Source: Chitinophagaceae bacterium
Lineage (GTDB): Bacteria; Bacteroidota; Bacteroidia; Chitinophagales; Chitinophagaceae
DNA length: 64,000 nt
Assembly (NCBI GenBank): GCA_019752045.1
Contig: JAIEMP010000013.1
Coordinates: 1-64,000 of the forward strand
Reading direction: 5' to 3'
This document shows, piece after piece, positions 56,338-64,000 of this stretch. The translations under genes and the position numbers were made by a program. Within the stretch, counting starts at the first letter, position 1, and the number at the start of each line of letters is the position of its first letter. Under the pieces are notes generated by a model. It searched no databases, was not told the DNA's origin, and was given only the letters and a program-made list of their open reading frames with translations.

Positions 56338-56964
56338 ATGAAGAATTTTATGACGGCTCTGATTATGTTATCAGGAATATTAAATTCCTGCTCAACCAAC
56401 TCTACAGGCAAAACTGCAGCCGCAGCACCGAAAGAGAAACCAGTGTATACCAATCCTTCCACCAGCAACAAAACGGGGCCACGTGCCATGCAAAAATATT
56501 ACCGCAGCACAAACACCGCTGTTGGTGCCACCCGGATTGTGATTGACAAATCAGATTTTGAATTGCGTGTATATGACAGCGAAGGTTTGCTGGCAGCTTA
56601 TCCGGTAGTATTTGGATTAAAACCGCTGGAAGATAAATTTATGCAGGGCGACAGAAAAACTCCCGAAGGATCGTTCAAAGTTGTTTATTCAAAACAGCAT
56701 CAACTCTGGAAACGGATGCTGATGCTTAACTATCCAACTTCAGAAAGTGCTGTAAAATTTAAGGTAAGAAAGAGTAATGGATTAATTCCTGCAACAGCCA
56801 CCATTGGTAATGGCATTGGTATTCATGGAGTAGAACCGGGGAATGATTATTTTATTGATCGCTTTTACAACTGGACCAACGGATGCATTTCACTGAAGAA
56901 TCATCATATTGAAGATTTGGCGAGATATGTAAAAGCAGGAACGCCTGTATCTATTCAGAAATAA
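56338..56964 (+). CDS. L,D-transpeptidase family lipoprotein (YkuD domain)
   Basis: A 208-residue protein with a lipoprotein signal (lipobox LNSC at residues 15-18). The mature part has the YkuD fold: 'IVIDKSDFELRVYDSEGLLAAYPVVFGLKPLEDKFMQGDRKTPEGSFKV', then 'GIGIHGVEPGNDYFIDRFYNWTNGCISLKN' with the catalytic His and Cys (H...S/TxGC). It would form 3-3 cross-links or attach proteins to peptidoglycan in the periplasm. It stands alone with about 260 bp of non-coding sequence upstream. Confidence 0.95.
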   Translation: MKNFMTALIMLSGILNSCSTNSTGKTAAAAPKEKPVYTNPSTSNKTGPRAMQKYYRSTNTAVGATRIVIDKSDFELRVYDSEGLLAAYPVVFGLKPLEDKFMQGDRKTPEGSFKVVYSKQHQLWKRMLMLNYPTSESAVKFKVRKSNGLIPATATIGNGIGIHGVEPGNDYFIDRFYNWTNGCISLKNHHIEDLARYVKAGTPVSIQK

Positions 56965-56972
56965 AGAATTGC

Positions 56973-57470
56973 TTAATTGATATTGCACAAATCAATGCTG
57001 TCAATTGATTTTGTGCTGAGGATTACTTTATTGATCATACCCTTCATGTTGTAGTAAACAATCATGATACCAAATGCCATTTGATAAGCTTCCCAGTTGG
57101 CATCTTTTAATTTGGGATTTCCAAAACGTACAAACAGATCATCCCGTTTTGCACCCATCACCGGAACAGTAAAGTTTCCTTTAAATGCATCGGTGATCAC
57201 TACATAATCCCGCTGCACATAAAAGCAGATACCTTTATCATCATAATAAACTCCACCGCCGCAGCCTGATTCGTTGCCTTCTTTATCGGCCGAAGTAAAA
57301 CAAGGCAATTTTGCTTTGATCTGTTCCGGATCTGCATTGGGTTTGGCTTCGTTGATCCAGCCTTTGTATACATCAACAGTAATAACGCCGCAATCTGGTT
57401 TTGTTTTTAATTGTGCTGATGCAGAAAAGAATACAGAGAAAATCAGGAGCAGCGTAAATGTGTATTTCAT
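56973..57470 (-). CDS. Secreted protein of unknown function, first of a tandem pair
   Basis: A 165-residue exported protein with a signal peptide (residues 1-19, ending SASAQ) and five cysteines in the mature part (CGV..., PCFTS, GCGGG, ICFYVQ, LCNIN). It aligns with the neighbour at 57546-58043 over nearly all positions ('DCG.(I/L)TVDVYKGWINEAKPN.DPEQIKAKLPCFTS', 'CGGGVYYDDKG', 'YVVITD.FKG.FT.PV.G.KR'). The pair is a tandem duplication 75 bp apart. No function is recognised. Confidence 0.8.
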   Translation of the reverse strand: MKYTFTLLLIFSVFFSASAQLKTKPDCGVITVDVYKGWINEAKPNADPEQIKAKLPCFTSADKEGNESGCGGGVYYDDKGICFYVQRDYVVITDAFKGNFTVPVMGAKRDDLFVRFGNPKLKDANWEAYQMAFGIMIVYYNMKGMINKVILSTKSIDSIDLCNIN

Positions 57471-57545
57471 TTGTTCATTTGTTGTAATACTACAAATTTC
57501 TTTTTAAACTTTCAATTGAACAAATGAAGCTTCTACCGGTAAGTG

Positions 57546-58043
57546 TTAATTTGTACTGCACAGATCAATATCATCGGTTGTTTTTGTACTAATGATGATT
57601 TTATTAATGGTTCCTTTTGCACCGTAGTACACAATCATGATACCATAGGCCATTTGATAAGCCTCCCAGTTTGCATCTTTCATTTTGGGGTTACCGAATG
57701 TATTGAACAATCCTCCCCGCTTTACACCAAGCACAGGGGAAGTAAACTTTCCTTTAAACTTATCTGTAATAACCATGTAGTCACGTTGGGTATAAAAGCG
57801 AAGACCTTTATCATCATAGTAAACACCACCTCCGCAGTTAGCTGTTGCTCCTTCTTTTTCAAACGAAGTAAAACAGGGCAGTTTTGCTTTGATCTGTTCC
57901 GGATCAATGTTGGGCTTTGCTTCATTGATCCAGCCCTTATACACATCAACGGTTAAAGTGCCGCAATCGGCCTTTACTTTTAACTGAGCGGTTGCAGAAC
58001 AGGCGATGAGAATCAACGTAAAGAATAAAACAGAATGTTTCAT
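57546..58043 (-). CDS. Secreted protein of unknown function, second of a tandem pair
   Basis: A 165-residue paralogue of the gene at 56973-57470, with signal peptide (residues 1-19, ending ATAQ), 'DVYKGWINEAKPNIDPEQIKAKLPCFTS', 'NCGGGVYYDDKGLRFYTQRDYMVITDKFKGKFTSPVLG' and 'WEAYQMAYGIMIVYYGAKGTINKIIISTK'. Conserved cysteines suggest a disulphide-stabilised fold. It is divergent from the YdcF gene. No catalytic motif is seen. Confidence 0.8.
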   Translation of the reverse strand: MKHSVLFFTLILIACSATAQLKVKADCGTLTVDVYKGWINEAKPNIDPEQIKAKLPCFTSFEKEGATANCGGGVYYDDKGLRFYTQRDYMVITDKFKGKFTSPVLGVKRGGLFNTFGNPKMKDANWEAYQMAYGIMIVYYGAKGTINKIIISTKTTDDIDLCSTN

Positions 58044-58139
58044 GGAATAATTGTTTCCGTTTGTACTGCAAAATCCCTGCTAAAAATTCAATTCAAGGTG
58101 ATCAGCAGCCCGTTTGCAGAAATATTTATCTTCACAGCC

Positions 58140-58901
58140 ATGTTTTTTATCCTCTCTAAAGTCCTCAACTTTTTTCTGTCGCCGTTTAACTGGCTGCTGA
58201 TCCTGTTCCTGTTTGCATACTTTACAAAAGATGCAAAGCGGAAAAAACGCTGGATTATTATTTGCATTTGCGGATTCCTGTTTTTTTCCAATCCATACAT
58301 TATTCATAAGCTCATCATCAACTGGCAGGCTTCTCAAAAAACTTTTGCTGTGAATGAACAATATGAGACCGGTATTTTACTGGCAGGTTTTGTTGGGTTT
58401 GAATACAATAAAAAGCAAGGCTATTACGGTGCGGCGAGTGATCGTTTTATTCAGGCCATCCGATTGTATAAACTGGGCCGCATAAAAAAAATTCTCATTA
58501 CCGGCGGCAGCGGAAGCATCTGGCGGCAACAATACAAAGAAGCTGATTTTGTAAAAGAGCAACTGCAGGAAATGGGTGTGGCAGCAGCAGATATTTTGAG
58601 TGAGAACCAAAGCAGGAATACGTACGAGAATGCCATCAACACAAAACAACTGTTGGATTCTTTACAACTGAAAGCACCTTACCTGCTCATTACATCAGCT
58701 ATTCACATGAAACGGTCGCAGCAGGTATTTACAAAAGCCGGAATTAAAACTGTTGCTTATCCATGTAATTTCAATGCCATAAATAATCCGCAGTTATTCT
58801 GGAATTCAATTACACCTACCTACAAAGCATTTGAAAGTTGGGATATTTATTTAAAAGAAGTGGTAGGGTTATTGGTTTATAAGCTCACGGGTAAAGCATA
58901 A
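58140..58901 (+). CDS. YdcF/ElyC-like (DUF218) membrane-associated protein
   Basis: A protein of about 253 residues with two N-terminal hydrophobic helices (about 8-28 and 34-50), then a DUF218 domain: 'YETGILLAGFVGFEYNKKQGYYGAASDRFIQAIRLYKLGRIKKILITGGSGSIW', 'DILSENQSRNTYENAINTKQLLD' and 'LLITSAIHMKRSQQVFTKAGIKTVAYPCNF'. DUF218 includes SanA/ElyC/YdcF, some tied to envelope integrity. The function is unknown here. The ATG at 58140 is favoured over a longer frame. Confidence 0.9.
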   Translation: MFFILSKVLNFFLSPFNWLLILFLFAYFTKDAKRKKRWIIICICGFLFFSNPYIIHKLIINWQASQKTFAVNEQYETGILLAGFVGFEYNKKQGYYGAASDRFIQAIRLYKLGRIKKILITGGSGSIWRQQYKEADFVKEQLQEMGVAAADILSENQSRNTYENAINTKQLLDSLQLKAPYLLITSAIHMKRSQQVFTKAGIKTVAYPCNFNAINNPQLFWNSITPTYKAFESWDIYLKEVVGLLVYKLTGKA

Positions 58902-58919
58902 GGGGAAGGCACAGGTACC

Positions 58920-59035
58920 AATATCCAATATCCAATATCCAAAATCCAAGGCACAAGAAGAACAAAAAACAAAAGACAAAATATGAGGCGGAGGAAACAA
59001 TAATGAGCAACCACCTTCAACTCATAACCCTTAAC
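58920..59035. repeat. Intergenic CAATATCC and ACTCATAAC low-complexity repeats
   Basis: CAATATCCAATATCCAA, ACAAAAAACAAAAGACA and CTCATAACCCTTAACTC words lie between the YdcF gene and the convergent YigZ gene. The first word family resembles repeats at 11.94 kb and in the ABC linker. No gene lies here. Confidence 0.6.
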
Positions 59036-59638
59036 TCATAACTTCTTCACCTCAACCGTATGCATATCGCCTAACTTAAACAACACTTCCTCCAGTCTGT
59101 TCTTTGGTACGCCAATCACCACATCACAAAACAAATGCTGCTCCTGTTTCAGCAGGGTGCAGTTATATTGTTTTACAACCATCATTACATCATTCATTTT
59201 AGTATAATCAAAATGAAGTGCGTATACAACTTCAATTTGTTTTTGAATAACAGGTGTTGTTTGCAATGCAAGTGAAGTGACTGTTTTATATGCATTGATT
59301 AAACCGGGTACACCCAGCAATGTTCCGCCAAAGTATCGAACTACAATCACCAGCACATTGGTAAGTTCTTTGCTGTCTATCTGTCCCAATATAGGTTTTC
59401 CTGCACTGCCCGATGGCTCTCCGTCATCACTTACACGAAACGTATTTCCATCAACACCCAACCTGTATGCAAAACAATGATGCGCTGCTTTAGGATGTTC
59501 TTCTTTTAACTGTTTTAATTTTTCTTTAAACTCCTGAACTGATGCCAGTGGAAAAGCATAGGCAAGAAAACGGCTGCCCCTGTCTTTAAATTCTGCTACA
59601 ACAGGTTGTGATATGGTATAATAAAATTCTTCGTTCAT
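59036..59638 (-). CDS. YigZ/IMPACT family protein
   Basis: A 200-residue protein with an N-terminal UPF0029 (IMPACT) domain ('EFKDRGSRFLAYAFPLASVQEFKEKLKQLKEEHPKAAHHCFAYRLGVDGNTFRVSDDGEPSGSAGKPILGQIDSKELTNVLVIVVRYFGGTLLGVPGLINAYK', where GEPSGSAGKPI is the family mark) and a C-terminal DUF1949 domain. The family is linked to translation/growth regulation in eukaryotes; in bacteria its role is unclear. The start at 59638 fits. Confidence 0.95.
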   Translation of the reverse strand: MNEEFYYTISQPVVAEFKDRGSRFLAYAFPLASVQEFKEKLKQLKEEHPKAAHHCFAYRLGVDGNTFRVSDDGEPSGSAGKPILGQIDSKELTNVLVIVVRYFGGTLLGVPGLINAYKTVTSLALQTTPVIQKQIEVVYALHFDYTKMNDVMMVVKQYNCTLLKQEQHLFCDVVIGVPKNRLEEVLFKLGDMHTVEVKKL

Positions 59639-59670
59639 GTAATGTGAATAGTCAACGGTAAAAATGCAGT

Positions 59671-60552
59671 TTATCCAAAAGCAATTAATATAATGGCAAG
59701 CACGGAGAGTACAATGCCCAGCCAGTTTAATTTAGACAGCCGCTCTTTAAATAAAATGAATGCAACAATGGTGCTGAAGAGTACAATACCCATATTGTTA
59801 ATGGGGATGATGGCGGAGCTGTTACCTGAAAAATCTTTTAACACATGTACCATACACCAGATGGAAAAATAATTCGGCACACCAATGATCATTCCAGCCA
59901 ACACAGCTTTTGGTTCAAACTTTAATTTTCCTGTGCTGAACAAAACAACCATCAGTAATAACCCAACGCTTGCCGCCACTGCAAATGATGTAATGAGATA
60001 AGCATTTTGATTGCTTTCATTTAAAAAACGGATCTCCACATATTTGATCATGGTATCCAGCAAACCACTGCCGATAAATAATACAACGGGCAACAGTAAA
60101 TATTGCTTCTTCATTTTCTTTCCCGATGGTTCTGTTGCATTTGCAGATGGCCAGCAGGTTAGCATTACTGCAGCTAATGCAGTTACAATACCTGTGATCT
60201 TAAGCAGTGTTGCGGTTTCATTGTACAGATAAACAGAAAACAGAAAAGGGATGGCAAGTGAAAGTTTGTTGGCAACAGATGCTACTGAAACGCCCATCGT
60301 TTGTGCAGTAACACCAATAATATTAAACAACCCGATAAAAAAACAACCCATGAGCAACGACCAGGGGAACCAGCTCTGCTCTATTGCTGCAGCATTGACG
60401 GGGAAAGCACCATTCACCAACGATCCTGTAACAACACAGGTTACATAATTAAATACAATGGCCTGAAATGTATTGATGCCGAAACGCTCCACCAACTTAA
60501 ATGAAAGCGTTAACCACGATGATAGAACGATACTGCCGATGAGAAAAAACAT
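59671..60552 (-). CDS. EamA/DMT-family transporter
   Basis: A 293-residue inner-membrane protein with ten predicted helices in two EamA-like repeats, of the DMT superfamily. Helix ends such as 'NIIGVTAQTMGVSVASVANKLSLAIPFLFSVYLYNETATLLKITGIVTALAAVMLTC' and 'IPINNMGIVLFSTIVAFILFKERLSKLNWLGIVLSVLAIILIA' are typical. The substrate is unknown (metabolite or drug export). It is adjacent to ribD and YigZ on the same strand, with 15 bp to ribD. Confidence 0.93.
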   Translation of the reverse strand: MFFLIGSIVLSSWLTLSFKLVERFGINTFQAIVFNYVTCVVTGSLVNGAFPVNAAAIEQSWFPWSLLMGCFFIGLFNIIGVTAQTMGVSVASVANKLSLAIPFLFSVYLYNETATLLKITGIVTALAAVMLTCWPSANATEPSGKKMKKQYLLLPVVLFIGSGLLDTMIKYVEIRFLNESNQNAYLITSFAVAASVGLLLMVVLFSTGKLKFEPKAVLAGMIIGVPNYFSIWCMVHVLKDFSGNSSAIIPINNMGIVLFSTIVAFILFKERLSKLNWLGIVLSVLAIILIAFG

Positions 60553-60567
60553 CCGTTGAAAAATAAT

Positions 60568-61647
60568 TTATGAATGATGATTTGAGTTTTTTCCAAACAC
60601 AATCCAGTCGCTGCCTATTTGTTGTGTATGTGTTTGAATATAATTGGTAAGAACGGGCGAAGCTAATCCGTTTTGTACGTTCAGTTGTTCATTGGTAATG
60701 ATCCGCACTTCATCCCACAGATTTTCCTGAATAAAACTTTGCAGAAGTTGAGCCCCTCCTTCTACCAGTACACTCTGGATCTGTAGCCGGTACAATGCTT
60801 CTGTAATTTGATGAACGATATTTTCTTCACTGTTGATTTTATAAAACCGGATATTCCCTTCTTCCGCATCTTTTATTGTATTAAACACAACAGTCTTTGC
60901 ACTTATGTTGAATAATTGAAGTGTAGTGGGCAAGCGCAACTGCCTGTCAATTACTAAACGTAAAGGTTGTTTGCCCGGCCAATACCGGTTGGTCAGTTGC
61001 GGATCATCCAGCAGAGCAGTATTGGTTCCAACAAGAACAGCATCTTCTTCACTGCGCCATTGATGTACCAGACGATTAGTTGTTTCATTACTGATCAGTA
61101 ACCGCTCTTTATTACCGGTCCCCATAAACCCATCTGCAGTTTGAGCCCATTTCAACAGAATAAGAGGTCGTTGTTGTGTTTGAAATGTAAAGAAGCGTTT
61201 GTTCAATTCAACACATTGTTCCTTCAACACATCAACAAGCGTCTCCACTCCTGCTGCGCTTAATTTTTCAATGCCTTTTCCCTGCCCGACTTCGTCATTC
61301 AGGCGGGCATTTACTTCTCTAAAAGGATCACGACAGCCGATCACTACCTTTTTAATTTGATGTTTGATGATGAGATCACTGCAAGGTGGCGTTTTGCCAA
61401 AATGAGCACAAGGCTCTAATGAAACGTATAAGGTTGATGCTGGGATCAACTGCTTATTTTCTTCATTTACTGAGTTGATGCAATTCACTTCTGCATGTGC
61501 TTCACCGTACTGTTGGTGCCAGCCCTCACCAATAATCTGATCAGCATGCACCAGCACTGCACCAACCATGGGATTGGGTGCAACAGTACCTGCTCCTTTT
61601 TGAGCCAGTTCTATGCAGCGATGCATGTATTGTTCATCCTTTGTCAT
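60568..61647 (-). CDS. ribD: Bifunctional riboflavin deaminase-reductase RibD
   Basis: A 359-residue cytoplasmic enzyme of riboflavin synthesis. The N-terminal deaminase has HAEVN (51-55) and 'LEPCAHFGKTPPC' (zinc Cys80 and Cys89); the C-terminal half is the reductase ('SNETTNRLVHQWRSEEDAVLVGTNTALLDDPQLTNRYW'). Between the two, residues 114-122 (ARLNDEVGQ) interrupt the usual 'DPFxEVN-GKGIEKL' junction. They are encoded by a 27-bp palindromic repeat, an in-frame insertion. The rest is normal. It is divergent from prmC across a long inverted repeat. Confidence 0.95.
   Translation of the reverse strand: MTKDEQYMHRCIELAQKGAGTVAPNPMVGAVLVHADQIIGEGWHQQYGEAHAEVNCINSVNEENKQLIPASTLYVSLEPCAHFGKTPPCSDLIIKHQIKKVVIGCRDPFREVNARLNDEVGQGKGIEKLSAAGVETLVDVLKEQCVELNKRFFTFQTQQRPLILLKWAQTADGFMGTGNKERLLISNETTNRLVHQWRSEEDAVLVGTNTALLDDPQLTNRYWPGKQPLRLVIDRQLRLPTTLQLFNISAKTVVFNTIKDAEEGNIRFYKINSEENIVHQITEALYRLQIQSVLVEGGAQLLQSFIQENLWDEVRIITNEQLNVQNGLASPVLTNYIQTHTQQIGSDWIVFGKNSNHHS
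61282..61308 (-). repeat. 27-bp in-frame palindromic insertion in ribD
   Basis: On the minus strand GCCCG...CGGGC arms enclose CCTGAATGACGAAGT, followed by AG. It encodes ARLNDEVGQ between EVN and GKGIEKL of RibD, where relatives run on without a gap. It interrupts no known catalytic residue. Confidence 0.85.
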
Positions 61648-61683
61648 GAAGGTTGCAAAAATAACTGTTTCGGAGCGACTCTC

Positions 61684-61746
61684 AGGTATGCCATACTTTT
61701 GAAAGCTTTATTAATTTCAGCAATCTGAAATAAGTATGGCATACCT
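61684..61746. promoter_or_regulatory. 63-bp inverted repeat between ribD and prmC
   Basis: Outer arms AGGTATGCCATACTT (61684-61698) and AAGTATGGCATACCT (61732-61746) are exact complements. Each contains the palindrome GTATG-S-CATAC, with centres about 48 bp apart. An inner hairpin ATTTCAG-caat-CTGAAAT lies between them (61714-61731). It fills the divergent promoter region and could be a pair of operator sites, a bidirectional hairpin, or a small mobile repeat. Confidence 0.6.
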
Positions 61747-61774
61747 ATCAATTACCTGAATTAGATTTGCAAAG

Positions 61775-62734
61775 ATGACCTGGCAGGAACAATACCAACA
61801 CTTACGGCAAGCATTAACTGCTGTGCATGCAGCTTCTGAAGCGGAAGCCATGGCAGCAATGGTTGTTGAATTTGTAGGCAAAAAAAAGATACAGCAACTC
61901 AAACAGGAGATTGTTGCTGCTGAAGCGATAACACAGATCAATCTTATACTGCAACAACTCCTCACCCATCGCCCTTTGCAGTATGTGCTGAATGAAGCCT
62001 GGTTCTATGGATTAAAGTTTGAAGTAAACGAAAGCGTTTTAATTCCAAGACCCGAAACGGAAGAGTTGGTTGATTGGATCGTTAAGAAAATCGAAAGTGG
62101 AAAGTGGAAAATGAAAAGTGGAGAGGAAAATACAACTGCTGAAGTGCAAAATACGCCACGTCAGACGCCCTCGTCGGACGGATTGGATATTTCGGGTGAG
62201 CCACCCCAAATACAAAGGGTGAGCCACCCTGCGATTCTCGATATTGGCACCGGCAGCGGCTGCATACCCATTGCTCTCAAAAAAAAACATCCTGCATCAA
62301 ACGTTTCAGCCATTGATGTTTGCAGCGAAGCTTTGCATGTTGCAATCACCAATGCAGTAACACATGAAACAGAGATCAACTTTCAGTTGCTTGATTTTTT
62401 AGATGAAGGCAAATGGAATGAATTAGGCAAGTACGACATCATTGTCAGCAATCCTCCTTATATCAAAACAAGCGAAGCAGATAGCATGAGTGAACATGTG
62501 TTGGAGTACGAACCACACAAAGCATTATTTGTTCCCGATGAAGATGCATTAATCTTCTATCGAAAGATTGCTGATTTTGCGTTACAACATCTCAATCCAA
62601 AAGGTGCTGTGTATGTTGAGATAAACCAACTGTTAGGAAAAGAAACAGTAGAATTATTTCAGCAAAAAGGATTTACCGTTGAATTGAAAAAAGATATGAG
62701 TGGGAATGAAAGAATGATAAAAGCAAGTTTATAG
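61775..62734 (+). CDS. prmC: Release factor glutamine methyltransferase PrmC, with a repeat-derived linker insertion
   Basis: A 319-residue SAM-dependent methyltransferase that methylates the GGQ glutamine of peptide-chain release factors. The N-terminal helical domain is followed by 'LIPRPETEELVDWIVKK', then about 48 extra residues (106-153), then the SAM motif DIGTGSG (156-162) and catalytic NPPY (226-229). The usual length is about 280 residues. The extra part is encoded by three repeat families (a GGAAAATGAAAAGTGG type, GTCAGACG...CGTCGGAC, and GGGTGAGCCACCC twice) and is in frame. Since it lies in the linker, activity may be kept. Confidence 0.95.
   Translation: MTWQEQYQHLRQALTAVHAASEAEAMAAMVVEFVGKKKIQQLKQEIVAAEAITQINLILQQLLTHRPLQYVLNEAWFYGLKFEVNESVLIPRPETEELVDWIVKKIESGKWKMKSGEENTTAEVQNTPRQTPSSDGLDISGEPPQIQRVSHPAILDIGTGSGCIPIALKKKHPASNVSAIDVCSEALHVAITNAVTHETEINFQLLDFLDEGKWNELGKYDIIVSNPPYIKTSEADSMSEHVLEYEPHKALFVPDEDALIFYRKIADFALQHLNPKGAVYVEINQLLGKETVELFQQKGFTVELKKDMSGNERMIKASL
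62090..62230 (+). repeat. Composite repeat insertion inside prmC
   Basis: Three elements lie in series: a low-complexity GAAAGTGGAAAATG stretch (about 62090-62135), GTCAGACGCCCTCGTCGGAC at 62160-62179 (an exact reverse complement of the words at 42297 and 42376), and two copies of GGGTGAGCCACCC (62194-62206 and 62217-62229). The insertion keeps the reading frame and stays within the linker of the enzyme. Confidence 0.85.
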
Positions 62735-62840
62735 TTGATGGTTTGTAGTTAGAGCAAACTGAAGATTCAATAGTCATCTGTAGCACAAAAAATGCAGGTC
62801 AGTTGATTTACATACTGAAGCTGGAACTATAAACTACAAA

Positions 62841-63254
62841 CTATTGAACTCCTTTTTTATCTACGCTCATCACTGCCTTTACCCCTAAGCGATCGGCAGC
62901 ACGGAGCACAGCAGCAAAACTTTCAATGGTTGCATTGCGATCGGCATTGATCACAATACTTACTTCTTCTCCACTGTTTCGTTTTGAGCTGATCATTTGT
63001 GAAAGGGTTGTATCCATCAGCAACGGATCAACAGGCGTTGAGCCTACATAAAAACGATTGGTTGCATCAATCGTTACTACGACGGTTTGTTTACTGCGTG
63101 TATTGCTTTTGGCTTTTGGCAAAGAAGCTTTCCGCACATTGGGGTTGGCCAGTGTACTTACAATTAAGAAAAACATGAGCAGGATGAACAGGATATCGTT
63201 CAACGCATCCGTAAACACTTCTGATGATTCACCTCTTTTTTTTCTGAGATTCAT
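62841..63254 (-). CDS. ExbD/TolR-family biopolymer transport protein
   Basis: A 137-residue inner-membrane protein with one transmembrane helix (about 17-38, 'FTDALNDILFILLMFFLIVSTL', with the conserved Asp near its start) and a periplasmic domain ('EEVSIVINADRNATIESFAAVLRAADRLGVKAVMSVDKKG'). It would work with the MotA/TolQ/ExbB-type protein encoded 10 bp upstream to use the proton motive force to energise TonB or Tol. The stop is at 62841. Confidence 0.94.
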   Translation of the reverse strand: MNLRKKRGESSEVFTDALNDILFILLMFFLIVSTLANPNVRKASLPKAKSNTRSKQTVVVTIDATNRFYVGSTPVDPLLMDTTLSQMISSKRNSGEEVSIVINADRNATIESFAAVLRAADRLGVKAVMSVDKKGVQ

Positions 63255-63264
63255 GCTTGCTTGT

Positions 63265-63960
63265 TTAACGGGTTGGTTCCTGTAATACGTCTAAGAAATC
63301 GGCAGCTGCAGCTTCCATTTTATTTGCTGCTTTTTCAACCTGTGTGTGCAGGATATTATGAAACAGGTAAGCAATTAAACCAATCACCAGACCGGTAATT
63401 GAAGTAATCAATTTTGTATAGATACCGCCTGCAATGGTACTCAGTTCATATTCACCTGTGGCATTGATGTTAAAGAACAACTGCATCAAACCAACCAGTG
63501 TACCAACGAAACCAAAGATGGGAGCAATCTTAGAAATGACAGAAAGAATGCTCACATTGCGTTCCAGTTTATACAGTTCCAGTTGTGCCACATTTTCCAT
63601 ATTACTTTCAATATATTCAATGGGCTTGCCTACACGTTGCAGACCTTTATCAATCATTCGTCCAACCGGGTTCACGGTGTTGCGTGCAAAATTTCTTGCA
63701 GCAGTAACATTTCCGCTCACAATATTATCACGGATGATGTTCATAAAATTATCATCCACCTGTGTGGCTTTTTTAATGGCCATCCAACGTTCTACAAAAA
63801 CGTATACGGTGGCAACACTCAATAATAAAAGGGGAACCATGATCCACCCACCTGAAAATAACAGGTCAATGACATGCATTTCTTTTGGCGCAACCGGTGG
63901 GGTTACTGCTTTTGTAAGGGTATCAACTGCTGTTTGAACCTGGAGTAAGAAAACGTTCAT
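63265..63960 (-). CDS. MotA/TolQ/ExbB-family proton channel protein
   Basis: A 231-residue inner-membrane protein with three transmembrane helices (about 32-52, 133-157 and 178-198) and the family segments 'NVSILSVISKIAPIFGFVGTLVGLMQLFFNI' and 'GGIYTKLITSITGLVIGLIAYLFHNI'. With the ExbD/TolR protein it forms a proton-driven motor for TonB-dependent uptake or the Tol system. The two TonB receptors at 7.0 and 53.7 kb would depend on such a complex. The start is 40 bp from the window edge. Confidence 0.95.
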   Translation of the reverse strand: MNVFLLQVQTAVDTLTKAVTPPVAPKEMHVIDLLFSGGWIMVPLLLLSVATVYVFVERWMAIKKATQVDDNFMNIIRDNIVSGNVTAARNFARNTVNPVGRMIDKGLQRVGKPIEYIESNMENVAQLELYKLERNVSILSVISKIAPIFGFVGTLVGLMQLFFNINATGEYELSTIAGGIYTKLITSITGLVIGLIAYLFHNILHTQVEKAANKMEAAAADFLDVLQEPTR

Positions 63961-64000
63961 GTGGTTATATGGTTTTATTAATGCATCTAAACTTAATGTA

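Overview
The window reads as a chromosomal segment of a Bacteroidota bacterium, most likely of the Chitinophagaceae or a close relative. The evidence is the TonB-dependent receptors with carboxypeptidase-regulatory plug extensions, -7 boxes of the TAnnTTTG type, the short Bacteroidota AMP nucleosidase, PaiB, DUF2807 'head GIN' and DUF1080 proteins, and ATP-grasp, Mrp and TolQ/TolR genes of Bacteroidota type. No rRNA operon, transposase, integrase, prophage or CRISPR array is visible. Two intact tRNA genes are present: Ala-GGC and initiator Met-CAT.

Layout. 0-6.7 kb: a tRNA-Ala gene inside arrays of degenerate tRNA copies, GTPases Der and Era, two pairs of secreted paralogues, and initiator tRNA with a broken copy beside it. 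6.8-14.4 kb: a TPP riboswitch in front of a TonB receptor, then rhodanese, PASTA protein, Ddl, an NTF2-like lipoprotein, ferredoxin and a LuxC-type acyl-CoA reductase. 14.5-23.1 kb: an accessory/defence island with type I restriction-modification genes (hsdR, a DUF3800 gene, hsdM, hsdS), an orphan gene, and a three-gene module that reads as toxin / XRE antitoxin / SecB-like chaperone. 23-35 kb: housekeeping and transport genes (AMP nucleosidase, a double-ATPase peptide ABC protein, QueA, thioesterase, K+ channel, acyltransferase). 35-48.5 kb: a GpgS-like glycosyltransferase fused to a HAD phosphatase, glutaryl-CoA dehydrogenase, PyrF, kynureninase, two small toxin-antitoxin pairs, PaiB, Mrp and 3-hydroxybutyryl-CoA dehydrogenase. 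48.6-50 kb: an AT-rich PLD-like gene between matching inverted repeats, plus a gene fragment. 50-64 kb: secreted proteins, a sugar transporter with a second TonB receptor, an L,D-transpeptidase, YdcF, YigZ, EamA, RibD, PrmC and TolQ/TolR.

Two themes stand out. The first is the tripartite module at 21.57-23.06 kb. It has its own Bacteroidota promoter, an 18-bp perfect palindrome overlapping the expected transcription start, a RelE/HigB-like first gene, an antitoxin with a long tail after its HTH, and a SecB-like third gene translationally coupled to the antitoxin. The second is a population of short palindromic and low-complexity repeats. They occupy intergenic space, replace hairpins in structural RNAs (degenerate tRNA copies and P3 of the TPP riboswitch), and sit in frame inside at least four proteins (RibD, PyrF, PrmC and the ABC ATPase). 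This resembles the Rickettsia palindromic elements in behaviour, but the sequences differ.

All family assignments come from reading the translated sequences and recalling family motifs. No database search was run.
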